In this document: in pieces, positions 35,102-46,800 of the stretch
How positions within the stretch are numbered: position 1 is the first letter of the stretch
Layout: every line of letters starts with the position of its first letter
Source: Zygnema circumcarinatum
Lineage: Eukaryota; Streptophyta; Zygnematophyceae; Zygnematales; Zygnemataceae
Length of the DNA: 64,000 nt
Direction of reading: 5' to 3'
Assembly (NCBI GenBank): GCA_037447605.1
Contig: CM074811.1
Span: 1,047,024-1,111,023 of the forward strand
Translations under genes and position numbers: made by a program
Notes under the pieces: model-generated
The model's database searches: none
What the model was told of the DNA's origin: nothing
What the model saw: the letters and a program-made list of their open reading frames with translations, nothing else

Positions 35102-36157
35102 TTACATTGAGGCCTGCAGGTTCGGAACCCTAGAAATAAATGTAAGAAACTTGAGTTTCTCGGTTTTGGGCACTTTTCTTGCTGTTGTGTGTATATGTCG
35201 GAAAAATCCTGCCATTCCCATGGTATCAAATTTCCTGTTCTCAGTGTTACAATTCTCTGGTATGACCGTCAGCGAAGCAAAGGGTCAACTCATAAAATCT
35301 TAGAAAGTACGGAGATTGGTGTTCATCAAACTGAAACAGAATATGCATAGAGAGACGCCTGCGTGCAATGTTTCGTCTAAAAGGGAAGAGATTTGATTCA
35401 ATGTTACGTGAACTTTAGTGCCTGGATTCATGGACGAGTCCCTGGCGGCGCTCATCAAGTTCCAAGCAGAAGAATCCAGGGAAAAAAAAAAAATACGTTC
35501 ATTTTGGTCTAGACTTAGAATCGGGCCAACACAGTGACATAAGTCACATTAGCAGGCACCTCTAATTTTTATTGTAACAGTTACTCTCGGACAAAGACTT
35601 CGGTTTTTCAACGTGTGATTTAATCCTGACTTCATCATCTTTGGCGCGAAAGTGGCTCATATAATTTCCTGACATGACACGCTGACATGGTTAGCTTGCT
35701 CTGCTTGTTTCCAGCCATACCAAAATATCGAGTAAACACTTCGATTCAATTGCCAAAATGAGATGCTGGGATTTGTCATACAACGGAGGCGTCAGTGTAG
35801 TCGCCCACTTACATTACATGTACGGCCATTCGCCCAAAACCTTTTAAAGCCCCAAGAACTCTAAAATTCAACCCTGTGATGCACGTACGTGGCTGAAATA
35901 AAAACTCAAGCTGGCTTGGAAAACGTGTATACGTGAACCCTTCATCATGACAAAATTCGTCGATTTTTCCAAGTAATATACCGTAGGGGAACATACTTTA
36001 ATGCCGAACCGCTATCCAAATTTACAGCATGCAACAACCTCCTTCGCAAGTTAGATGGCTGCAATGATCCCCTCCCCCGTCCTTCTCTCGAACATCTCCA
36101 TTCCCAAAAATCTGCGTTACTTGCTAACCTATTCTCAATATGATAATTTCCTTTCCC
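35102..36157. other. Intergenic region between convergent genes
   Basis: 3' flanks of NAA35 (+; AATAAA at 35135-35140) and the lysine methyltransferase gene (-). No coding signal seen. Confidence 0.6.
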
Positions 36158-38260
36158 TCAAACTGCGTGCGCGGGGTAAATGCAGAAAACTCGCGAACCC
36201 AAATCCTGTACTTGAAGTGCATGCGCCGTGCAGCCTTTGAAAAAGAGACCCTCGTCTTCTGCAGGAATCCTGCGCCGCCAACTCATGAGAAAGCAAGGCC
36301 TTGGCAGGGCCAGCGGTTCCAAGCCTTCTTCTTTATTTTTCTTCAATTCACTCCCTCTCGCCTCCTTGCGCATTTCCGGAAGCTTACTAAAGGTCGAGTC
36401 CGCACTATGTATAATTTGGAGCACGTCACAACGATTCCCCTCCGTTTCACGCCTCTCTAGAAGTGTCTGCAATGTTTGAATAAGTTTCGGATACTGTTTC
36501 ACATCTGCAGTTTTTGCATACACCCAATGCTGTCTTTTCAGTAGAAGTTCGGCTAAGGCTTCTTTTGTACCAGATAAGAGATTTTAACCCCCTGCAGAAG
36601 GAGAGCTATAGGAGCCGCCTTTTGGCCTTTCGGAGCTCTACACTTAGTGAACGTGAAAAACACTAGTTAAATCTACGGGGCTTATGGTTGGGAACTTACA
36701 AAGTAGGATGTCACTAGCGACAATGAGGTCGAATGGTGGAGTGGGCGATAAAAAGTCGTCACCCCATGTATCTGGCAAACCAGAGGGCCATCAAAAACCG
36801 TTTCAGTACCTTTACTCAAATTGTCAATCTTCCTGGAAAGAGAAACATATAAAAGAGAAAAAGCTTCCCCCAACTCTCACTCTGAGGGCATTTCTCGTAA
36901 ACCAATGTGACTAAGGCTTTCTTTAAAGGGGGGAGCAATTCCTTCTTACGACGAATGTGGGGGAGGGGAGGCAACCCATTTCGTTGACAGTTGTATGCAA
37001 TGTTCAGCTCAATCTCCCCGTCATTGTAGTCAGAAGTGGTTATATCACAGCCGAACTCCAACTTCATGTAGATTGCAAGTGCCCCGGTTCCACTGCCAGG
37101 CTCCCCGCTTGGCCATATTCAAGGGAAGAAAGGCTGTCACCTAACATGTAAGTCTAGATCCTGACCAATACGTCAACACAGGAAAGGAGCATCGACCTCT
37201 GGTGTTTTCAGTCACCGCAATCTTCTGTGCCCGTACTCTTTTCTCAGCTATTACTTATGTGATACGGAATTGACGGCACCCTCTCGTCGATGACTTGGGT
37301 TCTTTCAGCTCCTCATTCAATAGTAGCTCCTAACTCCACTCGCGTTCCCCTTACGCCCTCTAGCAATAGTTCAGAAAAGAAGCAAAACAACACCTTCCAA
37401 GCTCCAAAATGCGGCGTCCCTCCAACAAACGTGGGCGCTTTGCTAGCCATTCAGCAAAGGCCTGAGCCCCCGGCCACACCAGGTTGGCGTTGAGAGCATG
37501 GAAGGCGAATTCTCGGATGATAAGGGCCTGTTCTGCAGCACACATCAGAGCAAAGGTACAATGAGTGAATAGTACTGAATGGCATGTTGGGAAATAGTAG
37601 CACCAGACACATTCATCCGTGCCAAGTTCTCCCGTAAAGAGCAAAGAGCAAAAAGCAAAAAGGATGTCATGTACCCTGATCGCATCCAAACACTTGTTAA
37701 GATTCCAGAAACGTTCTTTCTTTCGTCAATTAGCAGCTTTCTTCACTCGTTGAATCTATCACAAAGGACCTTCCCATGATTCAATGTGTACCTTTCCTGG
37801 AAAACCAGTGTATTTTCTTTCAGAAAATTGTTGCTCAACTTCTGCATAGCGAACAAAAAACGGAAAATGAAAGATTTAATCATTCAAGCAGTGACTCGTT
37901 CATCGATGAATTCCAGCACAACAAACTTCTGAACATCCGACAATCGGCATTCTCTTCACCAACTACACTGATTCTCATGTTCCAACAAGAAGAGAAGTTG
38001 AACACAGAGACGTCACATCCATGCAATAATAGCCCAGTGTGCCTAAGCACAGTCTCTCCTTCCACCTCATCATCTCTCTAACATAAATCACACTCCTTAC
38101 ATGCAGTCTCCTTACAAGCGCAATGTTCTGAGACGGGCTTTCAAGCTGCAGCATTAAGACTTCCATTCCCCGAGAAAGAAATCTGCGCACCTTGCGAGCC
38201 GGGGTCATCATCATCTTCGTCTGCAAAGAGGTCGGCCACAGGAAACATTGACACCTCCAT
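36158..38260 (-). CDS. METTL21-like protein lysine methyltransferase (Methyltransf_16 family)
   Basis: Preferred model has six exons: 38191-38260, 37770-37796 (27 nt), 37394-37532, 36950-37092, 36700-36771 and 36158-36504; all GT-AG and in phase, 265 residues. Residues 1-20 (MEVSMFPVADLFADEDDDD) resemble the start of the plant homologue. The Rossmann SAM-binding core follows: NLVWPGAQAFAEWL, RRILELGSGTGALAIY (motif I), DITTSDYNDGEIE (motif II), then FDLIVASDILLY, the family's post-I motif of the form D/E-x-x-Y/LY. The C-terminus FLMSWRRRIPAEDEGLFF ends in GSRVFCI. Relatives trimethylate lysines of Hsp70, eEF1A and other chaperone or translation proteins; the substrate here is unknown. The N-terminal part could instead start at ATG 38214 with exon 38116-38214; the microexon model fits the family better. 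The gene is divergent to G-alpha. Confidence 0.82.
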
Positions 38261-38938
38261 GGCTGCCTTCTTCAAGTAGATCGCTACGCCCTAACGAGTT
38301 ATAGTTAGGGTTTAAGAATTAGGGTTAGAGATCGGGTTAGGGTTGGGTTCAACGCTGCGTTCCTCGCCTCCATTACGGCACTGTACTGTACTCGGCAGGC
38401 TGCACAGGTAAATCGTATCGTATCGTAGCATATCATATCATATCGTAGAGTTACGTATCGTATCGTAGCGTATGTTGTAGTACCGTATCGTATTGAGGTC
38501 GAAGCTGAGTTCAGGATGCACAGCAGCTTATGAGGGTGCGCAGCGCCACTGGTTTGGGGAAAGAACTTGAACTGCAACTCTCCTGCATCCTCCTGTGGAT
38601 GGATGCGCACAAGGCTGCTGTCGTTTGGATCTGTAGACAGTCTACAGAATGAACACGCCACCACACAGTGAATAAAAGTGTCATCCGAGAACATAAATAA
38701 AGTATTTTTTTTCTCATGTACTGCGGCCATTCGCACGTTATAGGTCATGTTTTGAGGCATGCCTACTTCTCTGTTTGCAGTTGGAACGCAGATGACATAT
38801 GCAGTAGCAAGAAGGAAAGGATGCATAGATAAAGTGAGCTGTGGCAGAAAGTAAGAGGATACGCATTCAACTTCATTGATGTTCATCCCATTTCGCTCAC
38901 TTCTGATAAAAAGCAGTTGAAAGCCTTGGAACTGTCAG
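38261..38938. promoter_or_regulatory. Divergent promoter region of the methyltransferase (-) and G-alpha (+)
   Basis: Just upstream of the methyltransferase ATG lie three TTAGGG words (38305-38342), a telo-box-like group. At 38408-38500 there is a degenerate repeat of CGTAT/CATAT pentamers. The G-alpha start codon follows at 38939. Confidence 0.45.
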
Positions 38939-41900
38939 ATGGGAAACTGCACGTCTTGTGAAGAGGAAACTGGCGTTGACGGCGCGAAAAGAAAGCTGGT
39001 GAGCCTGGAGCCCTTCACATGCATGATGACTTCTTGGAGACCGAAGCTGCTCTTACATGAAATTCAACTGAAGCTTTTTAAGCATCACCTTTCTATCGCT
39101 TCTGAACTTCGAGAAATTTAACAGAAGTGTTACTGGAGCTGTCTGCACTTTTATCGTTTTTCTTTTTACTTCCTCGATCCCGTGTATGGCTCTATGGTTA
39201 CGTTTCATTTGTATTGCGCAGAATGCAGACATTGAGAGAAGGCTGAAACGAGAGGCGGAAAGTGATGCCAAGATGCAGAAACTGCTGCTACTCGGTATAA
39301 ACTGCAGTTCTCGGCATTGCAAGCAGCAGCTTATTTTTCAGGTTAATGAAAGCATAAGGTTAGGAGGTTATCACTAGATGGAGAACCGTTTCCTGAAGCC
39401 AGTGTCACTATTTTTTCTTGAATGAAGAATATCCATACTAATTAAGAATGCCTGTTGAAGGTTCTTGTTGCTTCAAACATCCTTTCGCCTCACTTACTTA
39501 TTTATTCGTGTTTATCGTTTTCCCCTTTTTTTTAATAATTGTGTTTTTCGATGGTTTGAACAGGTACTGGTGAATCCGGAAAAACCACCATTTTCAAGCA
39601 GATACGATTGTTATACCAGTCGGGATTCAGTGAAGAGGATTCCCGAGAATGGATACCCCTTGTCCATGCCAATGTAATCCATTCTATGAAGGTAAGCGCT
39701 CTTCTGTATTATATAGCATCCATCGAGCCATTGTTTAGGGAATCCCACCATGCTAATCATGCTCATCATGCCATCGGTTCAAATTTCCGGCCGTAGAATC
39801 AATGTTTCAGTGGGTTGGGAACGATCCATCAAGTGCTAGAGCTACTTGGACTTAAAGCAAGAAGCCAATCAGGTTTGATTGGTCTAGGCCGCTTAATTCA
39901 AGGTTGCTTTTTGCACAATCGTCTGCAGATACTTGTCAATGGGAGGCGGCATTTTGCTGAAGCGGCTGACAGTAGCACATCGATTAACTTGTTGAAAGCT
40001 GAAAATGAGGTGTGTTCTTGTTGATTCACAATCTTCTCCATTCCTATTTATGAATGAGGTTAGTGAAGGAGGCGAATGAAGGTGGAGGTGGACATACATA
40101 CATAATTTTATCTTCCATGCAAAATTGTTATGACAGTAATTCAGATGTGCAGTGATTTATATTCACACCTACATTGGCATCAAAGGTTTGTGTTTTCACA
40201 GGGTCCTAAACATGGCAACAACTTTAGGTTGGTCATCTACATTGAAACATTTCTTAACCGGCCATGCCGTAATAGAAGGGAGATGCTACTGGCTGTGTCC
40301 CCCAGTCCAGGCAGCAGCTCAACGATTGGAGGGAGTTCCAAGTTTATTAGAAGGCTCTACGGATGCAACTCCCTTAAGCAAGGAGCTTGCAACTGACATT
40401 CGCGGGCTCTGGGAAGATCCAGCCATTCAGGTTCACCCCTGAAACTCATCATTTCATGATAGGCTGGGTTTAGTTGATAGCTAGTAGCTTCTCGTTGCTG
40501 GTATTCAGAGTAATCATGGCGACCACTTTCTTGAATCCCTTACTCTTTGATATTCATTCAAATGTAGGCCTGACTGGTCGCTTGTCTTCTCTGGATCTAT
40601 CAGGCCACTTTCGCAAAGGCCAATCAGTTGCAACTCCCTGATTGCGCAGAATATTACTTTGAAAATCTACGACGACTTGCACAGCCTGACTACATTCCAA
40701 CAAAGGTAACTACTCCTCTGATTGTTATTTTACTGCTGAGAATGAATTGCGCAGACGTTTATTCATGTAATGACGGAAAGGCATAACGGAACGAAGATTG
40801 GAAATTAATGTCAGACTCGGATCGTTGCTCAAACTGTGTCTCTGTTCCAAATATTCACTCCATACATCTTCCTGGCCTCTGCTCTGCAATGTGTGTAACT
40901 TGCACAGCTTATAACGAGCGTGTGATACTAAACCTGTGTGGCAATTCCGCTTGTCTATATTGCGCAGGAGGATATATTGTATGCTCGGATACGTAGCACC
41001 TCGGTCAACGAGACGACTTTTACGTATGTCTGCAGTGTTTGATTCGTCAGCTGAATATGACATGCTGGCAAACGAAAGTATAGAAAGTTCAATCGATCCG
41101 TTCTGATAATATCCATGCAAGAAATGGTCACTAAGGTTCCTTTAGCTTCTATTCTTGGTGACATCGAACCACACCAAAGGCTCAGCGAACCACGGTGTTG
41201 ATGTATGGTTGTGAATGGGCTTGCTGCAGGCCAACAGGTAGTCGAGAGACGTACCGGATCGTGGATGTAGGAGGACAGCGTAATGAGCGGAGAAAGTGGA
41301 TTGATCAATTCGATGGTGTGAATGCCATCATCGTATGTGTGGCCCTTAGCGAGTATGCGCCCGACGTTGGCTTTTCCAACTTCACGCATTAGTTGGAATC
41401 ACTTACAAAGCCAATCTCATTGAAATAACTTTTCCTTTTTTATTTTGCACACTTCTTGTTGGCTTGTTTTCCGTTCAGGAGCAGAAGTAGCAGCAAGGAA
41501 GGTCATTTTGGATGCATACAAGTGTGTCCATTTCCTTAAGCGAGGATGATCGGTTTATCTTCAACATTTTTTTCGAGTTGCATCTGAAAATATGCCTGCG
41601 CTTTTCCTTGTTCAGGTATGACCAGAAATTGTTTGAGGATGAAAGTACCAATCGCATGGAAGACTCCAGAGATCTTCTAACCTCTCTCCTGCAAAAGGAA
41701 GGCTTTGAGGTGGGTGGTTGCTTCTTCATGTCTTTCACGACGGCGTTTAGCAGTAGGGTCGTGTTTCTCATTTCGTTCTCGTCAACATTAGGAACAACTG
41801 CACCAATGGCGCATCTTACGTTTAAACAGTTCTTGATGGAAGTAGATCATTTGAGACGCATATAGATAACGAACTCAGCCACAAGCTAACATTGATCTTT

Positions 41901-42546
41901 TGATTGGCTTTGTAACAGAGTGTTTCTTTTCTTCTCTTTTTAAATAAGTTCGACTTGTTCCAGAAAAAAGCCCTCAAGGTAAGCTTTTCCTTTTTCCAGC
42001 CTCAAAGTTACTTCTTGCTTCTGCCGCGCACCTCTCTATGACGATCCCTAAAGCCTCTAAAGCTCCTTGGTCTGGAAAAACGGGTGGTGGGATGTGCAGT
42101 CTCCCCTCAATACTTGTCAGTGGTTTGGAGATTATCAACCGATTGGAACCGGAGCACGGGAAATTGAACATGCGTACAAGTACGGACATTGCTTTGTTGT
42201 TAATCTGTGCTTTCAAAGTGAGAGAGGGAATGGAGAGAGAGCGGTCATGATAGAATGGCATGTGATCATGCGATGGGCAAGCTGTTGACTCACTCAGATC
42301 TGCTTCTCCGCATGCAGGTACATAGAAAACAAGTTTGTAGATTTGTTCCGGCAAAACACCCCTCGTGAAAACACCGTTAGGGTGTTCCGTGTGTACCGCA
42401 CCGTTGCATTGGACAGTGAAAATGTGCGGTCGACTTTCAGTAAAGTGGAGGGCGCTCTGAAGGAAGTGGTCGAACAGGCAAAGCAGAGGCAGAGACTGGT
42501 GGATGCAGGCTTCCTAGCGACGAGTCAACAGGTCATGCAGAGGTAA
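38939..42546 (+). CDS. GPA1: Heterotrimeric G-protein alpha subunit, canonical plant type (12 exons)
   Basis: Exons: 38939-38998, 39222-39294, 39564-39691, 39929-40009, 40311-40430, 40604-40705, 40968-41023, 41230-41352, 41616-41709, 41919-41978, 42100-42179, 42318-42546; all in phase, 401 residues. MGNCTSC carries the MGxxxS N-myristoylation signal and cysteines fit for palmitoylation, so it should sit on the plasma membrane. G1 is GTGESGKTT (K51, T52), catalytic switch I arginine R195, switch II DVGGQ (Q223), G4 NKFD (288-291), G5 TVALD (354-358). A helical domain lies between G1 and switch I. The large N-terminal extension of XLG proteins is absent. Unusual: Ser/Thr exchanges at both Mg ligands (T52, S198), Ser200 in place of the near-invariant switch I glycine, and about nine residues added after the usual C-terminal end. 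The first P-loop glycine is split by an intron. Confidence 0.95.
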
Positions 42547-43866
42547 CCCTAATTTGTAGGGGGTCAGATTAAAGTACCCAACCTGCAAACATTGCAATTT
42601 CTATTTATTATAATTGTTTCGCAATAGCGTTTCATATGAATCATGTTTCCTTATGTATGGTCGGCCAATGGCATATGGGGAGATGTCATGTGAATTCTAC
42701 ATGGGGAAGGCATTGTTCATTTGCTCATGCATTGGAGGGAGAGGTTGAACTGAGGCTCTGTTTCTGGCTTGAAATGCCACATTGATGAGTGAACGTCAAG
42801 GAAATGGCCCCTTCGAGAAAACCAAACGCCCCATATTGTATGGGGCCGTTGATATGTGATAAACCGCAGAGAATGGAATCACATGGCCCCCCATGGTTCC
42901 CCGTGGTTTCGCCCGCCCCCCTCGTGGTTTCGCCCGCTCTCCTCGCAGTGTCGCCGTTTCCCTCGTGGTTTCGTTCGCTCCTTCAGTCGTGGTTTCGCCC
43001 GCTCCACTCGTGGTTTCGCCCGCTCCACTCGTGGTTTCACCCGCTCCCCTCGTAGTTTCGCCCGCTCCCCTCGTGGTTTCGCCCTCTCCCCTTTCGTGGT
43101 TTCGCCCGCTCCCCTCTCCTGATTTCGCCCGCTCCCGTTCTCGTGGTTTCGCCCGCTCCCCTCTCGTGATTTCGCCCGCTCCCCCCTCGTGGTTTCGCCC
43201 GCTCCCCTTCTCGTGGTTTCGCCCGCTCCCCTTCTCGTGGTTTCGCCCACTCCCCTCGTAGTTTCGCCCGCTCCCCTTCTCGTGGTTTCGCCCGCTCCTC
43301 TCGTGGTTTCGCCCGCTCTCCTCGTGGTTTCGGCCGCTCCCCTCTCGTAGTTTCGCCCACTCCCCTCGTGGTTTCGCCCGCTCTCGTGGTTTCGCCCGCT
43401 CCCCTCGTGGTTTCGCCCGCTCCCCTCGTGGTTTCGCCCGCTCCCCTCGTGGTTTCGCCCGCTCCCCTCGTGGTTTCGCCCGCTCCCCTCGTAGTTTCGC
43501 CCGCTCCCCTCGTGGTTTCGCTCGCTCCCCTCGTGGTTTCGCCCGCTCCCCTCGTGGTTTCCGCCCGCTCCCCTCGTGGTTTTCGCCCGCTCCTCTGAGA
43601 CGAATGAACCCCCGCTTTTATGCATCGAACGCCCCGAGGCCCAAGTCAATACGCCGAGAATTATCTCGATATAAATATATCGATATGCATATATCATATT
43701 GATATATCGCTATCTATAACTGCCGATTTGAACGAGTCGTGGTATATTGCGATATATTTAGTACTATACGATATTTTATGTTTTATATATCTCGATATTC
43801 TGAGATGTATCCCGGCTCTGTTCCCTCTCTCGGCCCTGCCACGCAGTCTGCAGAGGGGCGGCAGCC
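42547..43866. other. Intergenic region with minisatellite, upstream of the TrhO-FSH1 gene
   Basis: Short 3' flank of G-alpha, then the minisatellite at 42905-43595, then an AT-rich stretch (43660-43800) with many CGATAT/ATATCG words immediately before the TrhO-FSH1 start codon. ORFs of up to 272 codons run through the minisatellite because 21 is a multiple of three; they encode seven-residue repeats only and I do not call them genes. Confidence 0.6.
42905..43595. repeat. 21-bp GC-rich minisatellite, about 30 units
   Basis: Tandem units with core CTCGTGGTTTCGCCCGCTC, mostly 21 bp, with some units lengthened by 1-3 bp (for example CTTCTCGTGG or CTCTCGTGG). The most regular array is 43380-43560. 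Each unit holds CG dinucleotides. It ends about 270 bp upstream of the TrhO-FSH1 ATG. Confidence 0.93.
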
Positions 43867-46800
43867 ATGGCGGAGCAGGGCGTGGCGCTCTACTACAGCT
43901 ATGCGGCGCTGGAGGACCCGGCCGCCATGGCGGGCTGGCTCGGTGACCTCTGCCGCCGCCTTGAGCTGGTCGGCCGTGTGCGAGTCTCCGAGCAGGGCGT
44001 CAATGTCACGGTTAGAGCTGTGCTTCTCTCGGTCTCTCTCGCTCTCTGTCTCAGTCCCTCTCTCTCTCGTTCTCATATTTATCCTCCCCCCTCCTTTCTT
44101 GAAATATTACCACAAGTTTACCATGAGACACAGTGCATAAATGACGCAGTGAGCTTCTCGATAGCCTCGTCGTTACAAAATTCTGTAACAAAATTTTGTG
44201 GATTTTACGATATCGATCATGAATGTCAAGAATGTAACAATTTCCCACAACGAAAGCAGAAATTTTAGCCTGACCTGCGATGGATAGCAAAATAGCCGAC
44301 TAGCCAAAATTATGTATCACTTTTTTGACATGCTTAACTCTCTCTTTTTAAAATATGTGTCACATTCGCACTTTGGAAACTGCACAACCACTCCAAGGAT
44401 ATCAAATCGACGAATTCGATGAAATGCGAAGTGGTCGATATAGGAGTCGCAAAACTCCATGCTTTCGCTCTGTCCGGCCCCACCCCCCCCCTCTCACACA
44501 TTCCCTCTCTCTCGCTCTCCGTCTCGGAGCCTCTCTATCTCTCTCTCCAGGTGGGAGGGTCTATGGAAGCTCTCAAAGCACACATTCAAGCAGTCGGCGC
44601 GCATCCCAACTTTGCTCACTGCGACTTTAAGCTTGACAGCTGTCGTGGGCCCCTCGACACCCGCATTGCAGCGGAGACCGGATTTTCATCTCTCTCTGTT
44701 CGAGTTGTGAAGGTGATATTACAAATCTCGAACACTTACAAGTCATAAGAACCCGTGGAGTTACCTTTGGGCCTTATGTTGGAGTGCATTCAATATAAGA
44801 CAGACTGAGGGATGTGACTGGATAAGTGTTTGTGTGCCGAGAGCTATACAGGCATCCAGGCCTTCAGGCAATATCATTATGTTTCAAGTCACATTTTTTT
44901 TTATTTTTTCATTTTTTCTTACAGGAGCTCGTGACGCTTGGACCAGACACAAACCCTAATTTGGAAATTGCTGGGCGTCATGTTAGCCCTCATCAATTTC
45001 ATTCCATACTCTCCTCCGCTAAGGACCTCTCTGTAGCTTGCCCTTCATCAGAAACCTCCACTCCCACTCCCACCTCCACTCCTCCTCTCTCTTTCTCTCC
45101 CACTCCCGACCCACTCCCAGCAGCTCCCGTGCCTCTCACAATAGATAGTGGGGGAACGTCAAGAAAAGAGAAGAGTGTTGACGAAAACGTGAAAGACAGC
45201 AAAAGTGATGCTCAATTTGAGGACCAGAGGGGTGATGAGAGGAGAGAGAGGAGAGGGGTGGAGGGAGAAAAGGAAAGAGAGGAAGCAGAGCCCCTGGTCA
45301 AGCCTGTGGTAGTTCTGGATGTGCGAAATGTGTACGAAAGCCGAATCGGAAAGTTTCAAAACATCCCAAATGTGGAAGTCTTGGAAGCTCCAATTCGGCA
45401 GTTCAGCGATCTGCCCAAGTGGCTGGAAGGGGAGAAGAATCGGCTTGAAAATCGACATATTCTAATGTAAGGAATTAAGAAAGGTGAGAGAAAGGGAGAC
45501 TGAGAAGGAGAGTGAGCGAGAGAGTGAGATCGGGGAGATAAGGATAGGGAGCGGGAAAGGAAAAAGGAGCTAAAGGGGAGAGGGTGAGGCTTAAAGGGGG
45601 CATGGGTACGATTCTTTACTCCTCTCCCGCTCTCCTTTCGTTCGTTCTCATGCTCTCCTCTATCCCACTCTCTCTTGCCCTTTCCACCCTCTTCCACCTT
45701 TCTTGTCCTGTCGTTGTCACTCGTCCTATTCTCTCGCCCCTCTCTCACCCCTGGTGTCTCTCTCCGCCTATCTCTCTCCCGCTCTGAATGAGTGCTAATG
45801 TCCGCAGGTATTGCACAGGAGGCGTTCGATGTGAGAGTGCCTCAGCCTATGTCAGAGCTATGGGCCCAAAGTTTAACAAAGTGGACCAGGTAGGAAGTCG
45901 TACCTTTTCATTCGGTACATGAGAAGCTCCACTTTCCTTCTCTCCTTTCTCTCCCCGCCCCTCTCCTCCCTCTTTCCTTTCTCTTTTTTCTTCGTGTGAG
46001 CAATAAAAGACCTCTCAGTAGGAAAGTTTGAAATATGAAACATCTGCATGTGCTTTCAATGGTTGTACTTCTGTACTTCAAATGAAGGGTCTGAAATGAG
46101 TCTGATTTTTGCTCAGGATGCTACCTCCATTCACTTTTTTTTTTTGAAAGCATGGGACCCACTTTTTCACAAGTCTTAAAGAAATTTTAGAACTAACTTA
46201 TTTACTCGATGCATTCGCTTATCGCCAGAGCAGATTGAAGTTCCTGTCGCCTCTTTCTCTCCGACCCACCCCTCCCGCTCCCTCTTCCTCTCCCCTTCCT
46301 CATTTTCCCTTCTAGAATCTCTGCAGCTCTCAGGAGGGATAGTGCGTTACCTGGAGGCATATCCTGATGGCGGGTATTTCTCTGGAAAGAATTTCGTTTT
46401 CGATCATCGGTACGACAAGAAGGGAAAAAAAAATCTTTCTTGGACCTCTGTCTTCCCTGTAAAGACTGTAAGACTCCGTTTCATCAGGTCGTAATCTTTG
46501 CATATTGGAACAAATAGCGGGTCGAAGAATGACCTCCTCGCTAGGAAAGACTGCTACTTTATAAAAGCCTTCCTCCTCTCAAAGTGAAGCATCAGCATAA
46601 TCGTTGTTGACAATGTTTCTTTTGTATGCGAAATGTATGACAACCATATGCACTCTTGATGGGAAATGGCTTTTTTGCAGTATTGCAGTCGGCAGCAATG
46701 ACCAGACTGTTGTGGGAACTTGTCTTATCTGCGAAGCTTCACATGATGACTACTCAGCACGATGCCGCTGTGCCAGCTGTCGCATGCTGGTGATTGTGTG

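Noticed and set aside
42905-43595. CRISPR-like array
   Set aside because: Units are directly contiguous with no unique spacers, and the context is a plant nuclear genome, so this is a minisatellite.
42879-43697. 272-codon repetitive ORF on the minus strand through the minisatellite
   Set aside because: It stays open only because the repeat period is 21 bp; the product is a seven-residue repeat without conserved ends, and both strands are open.
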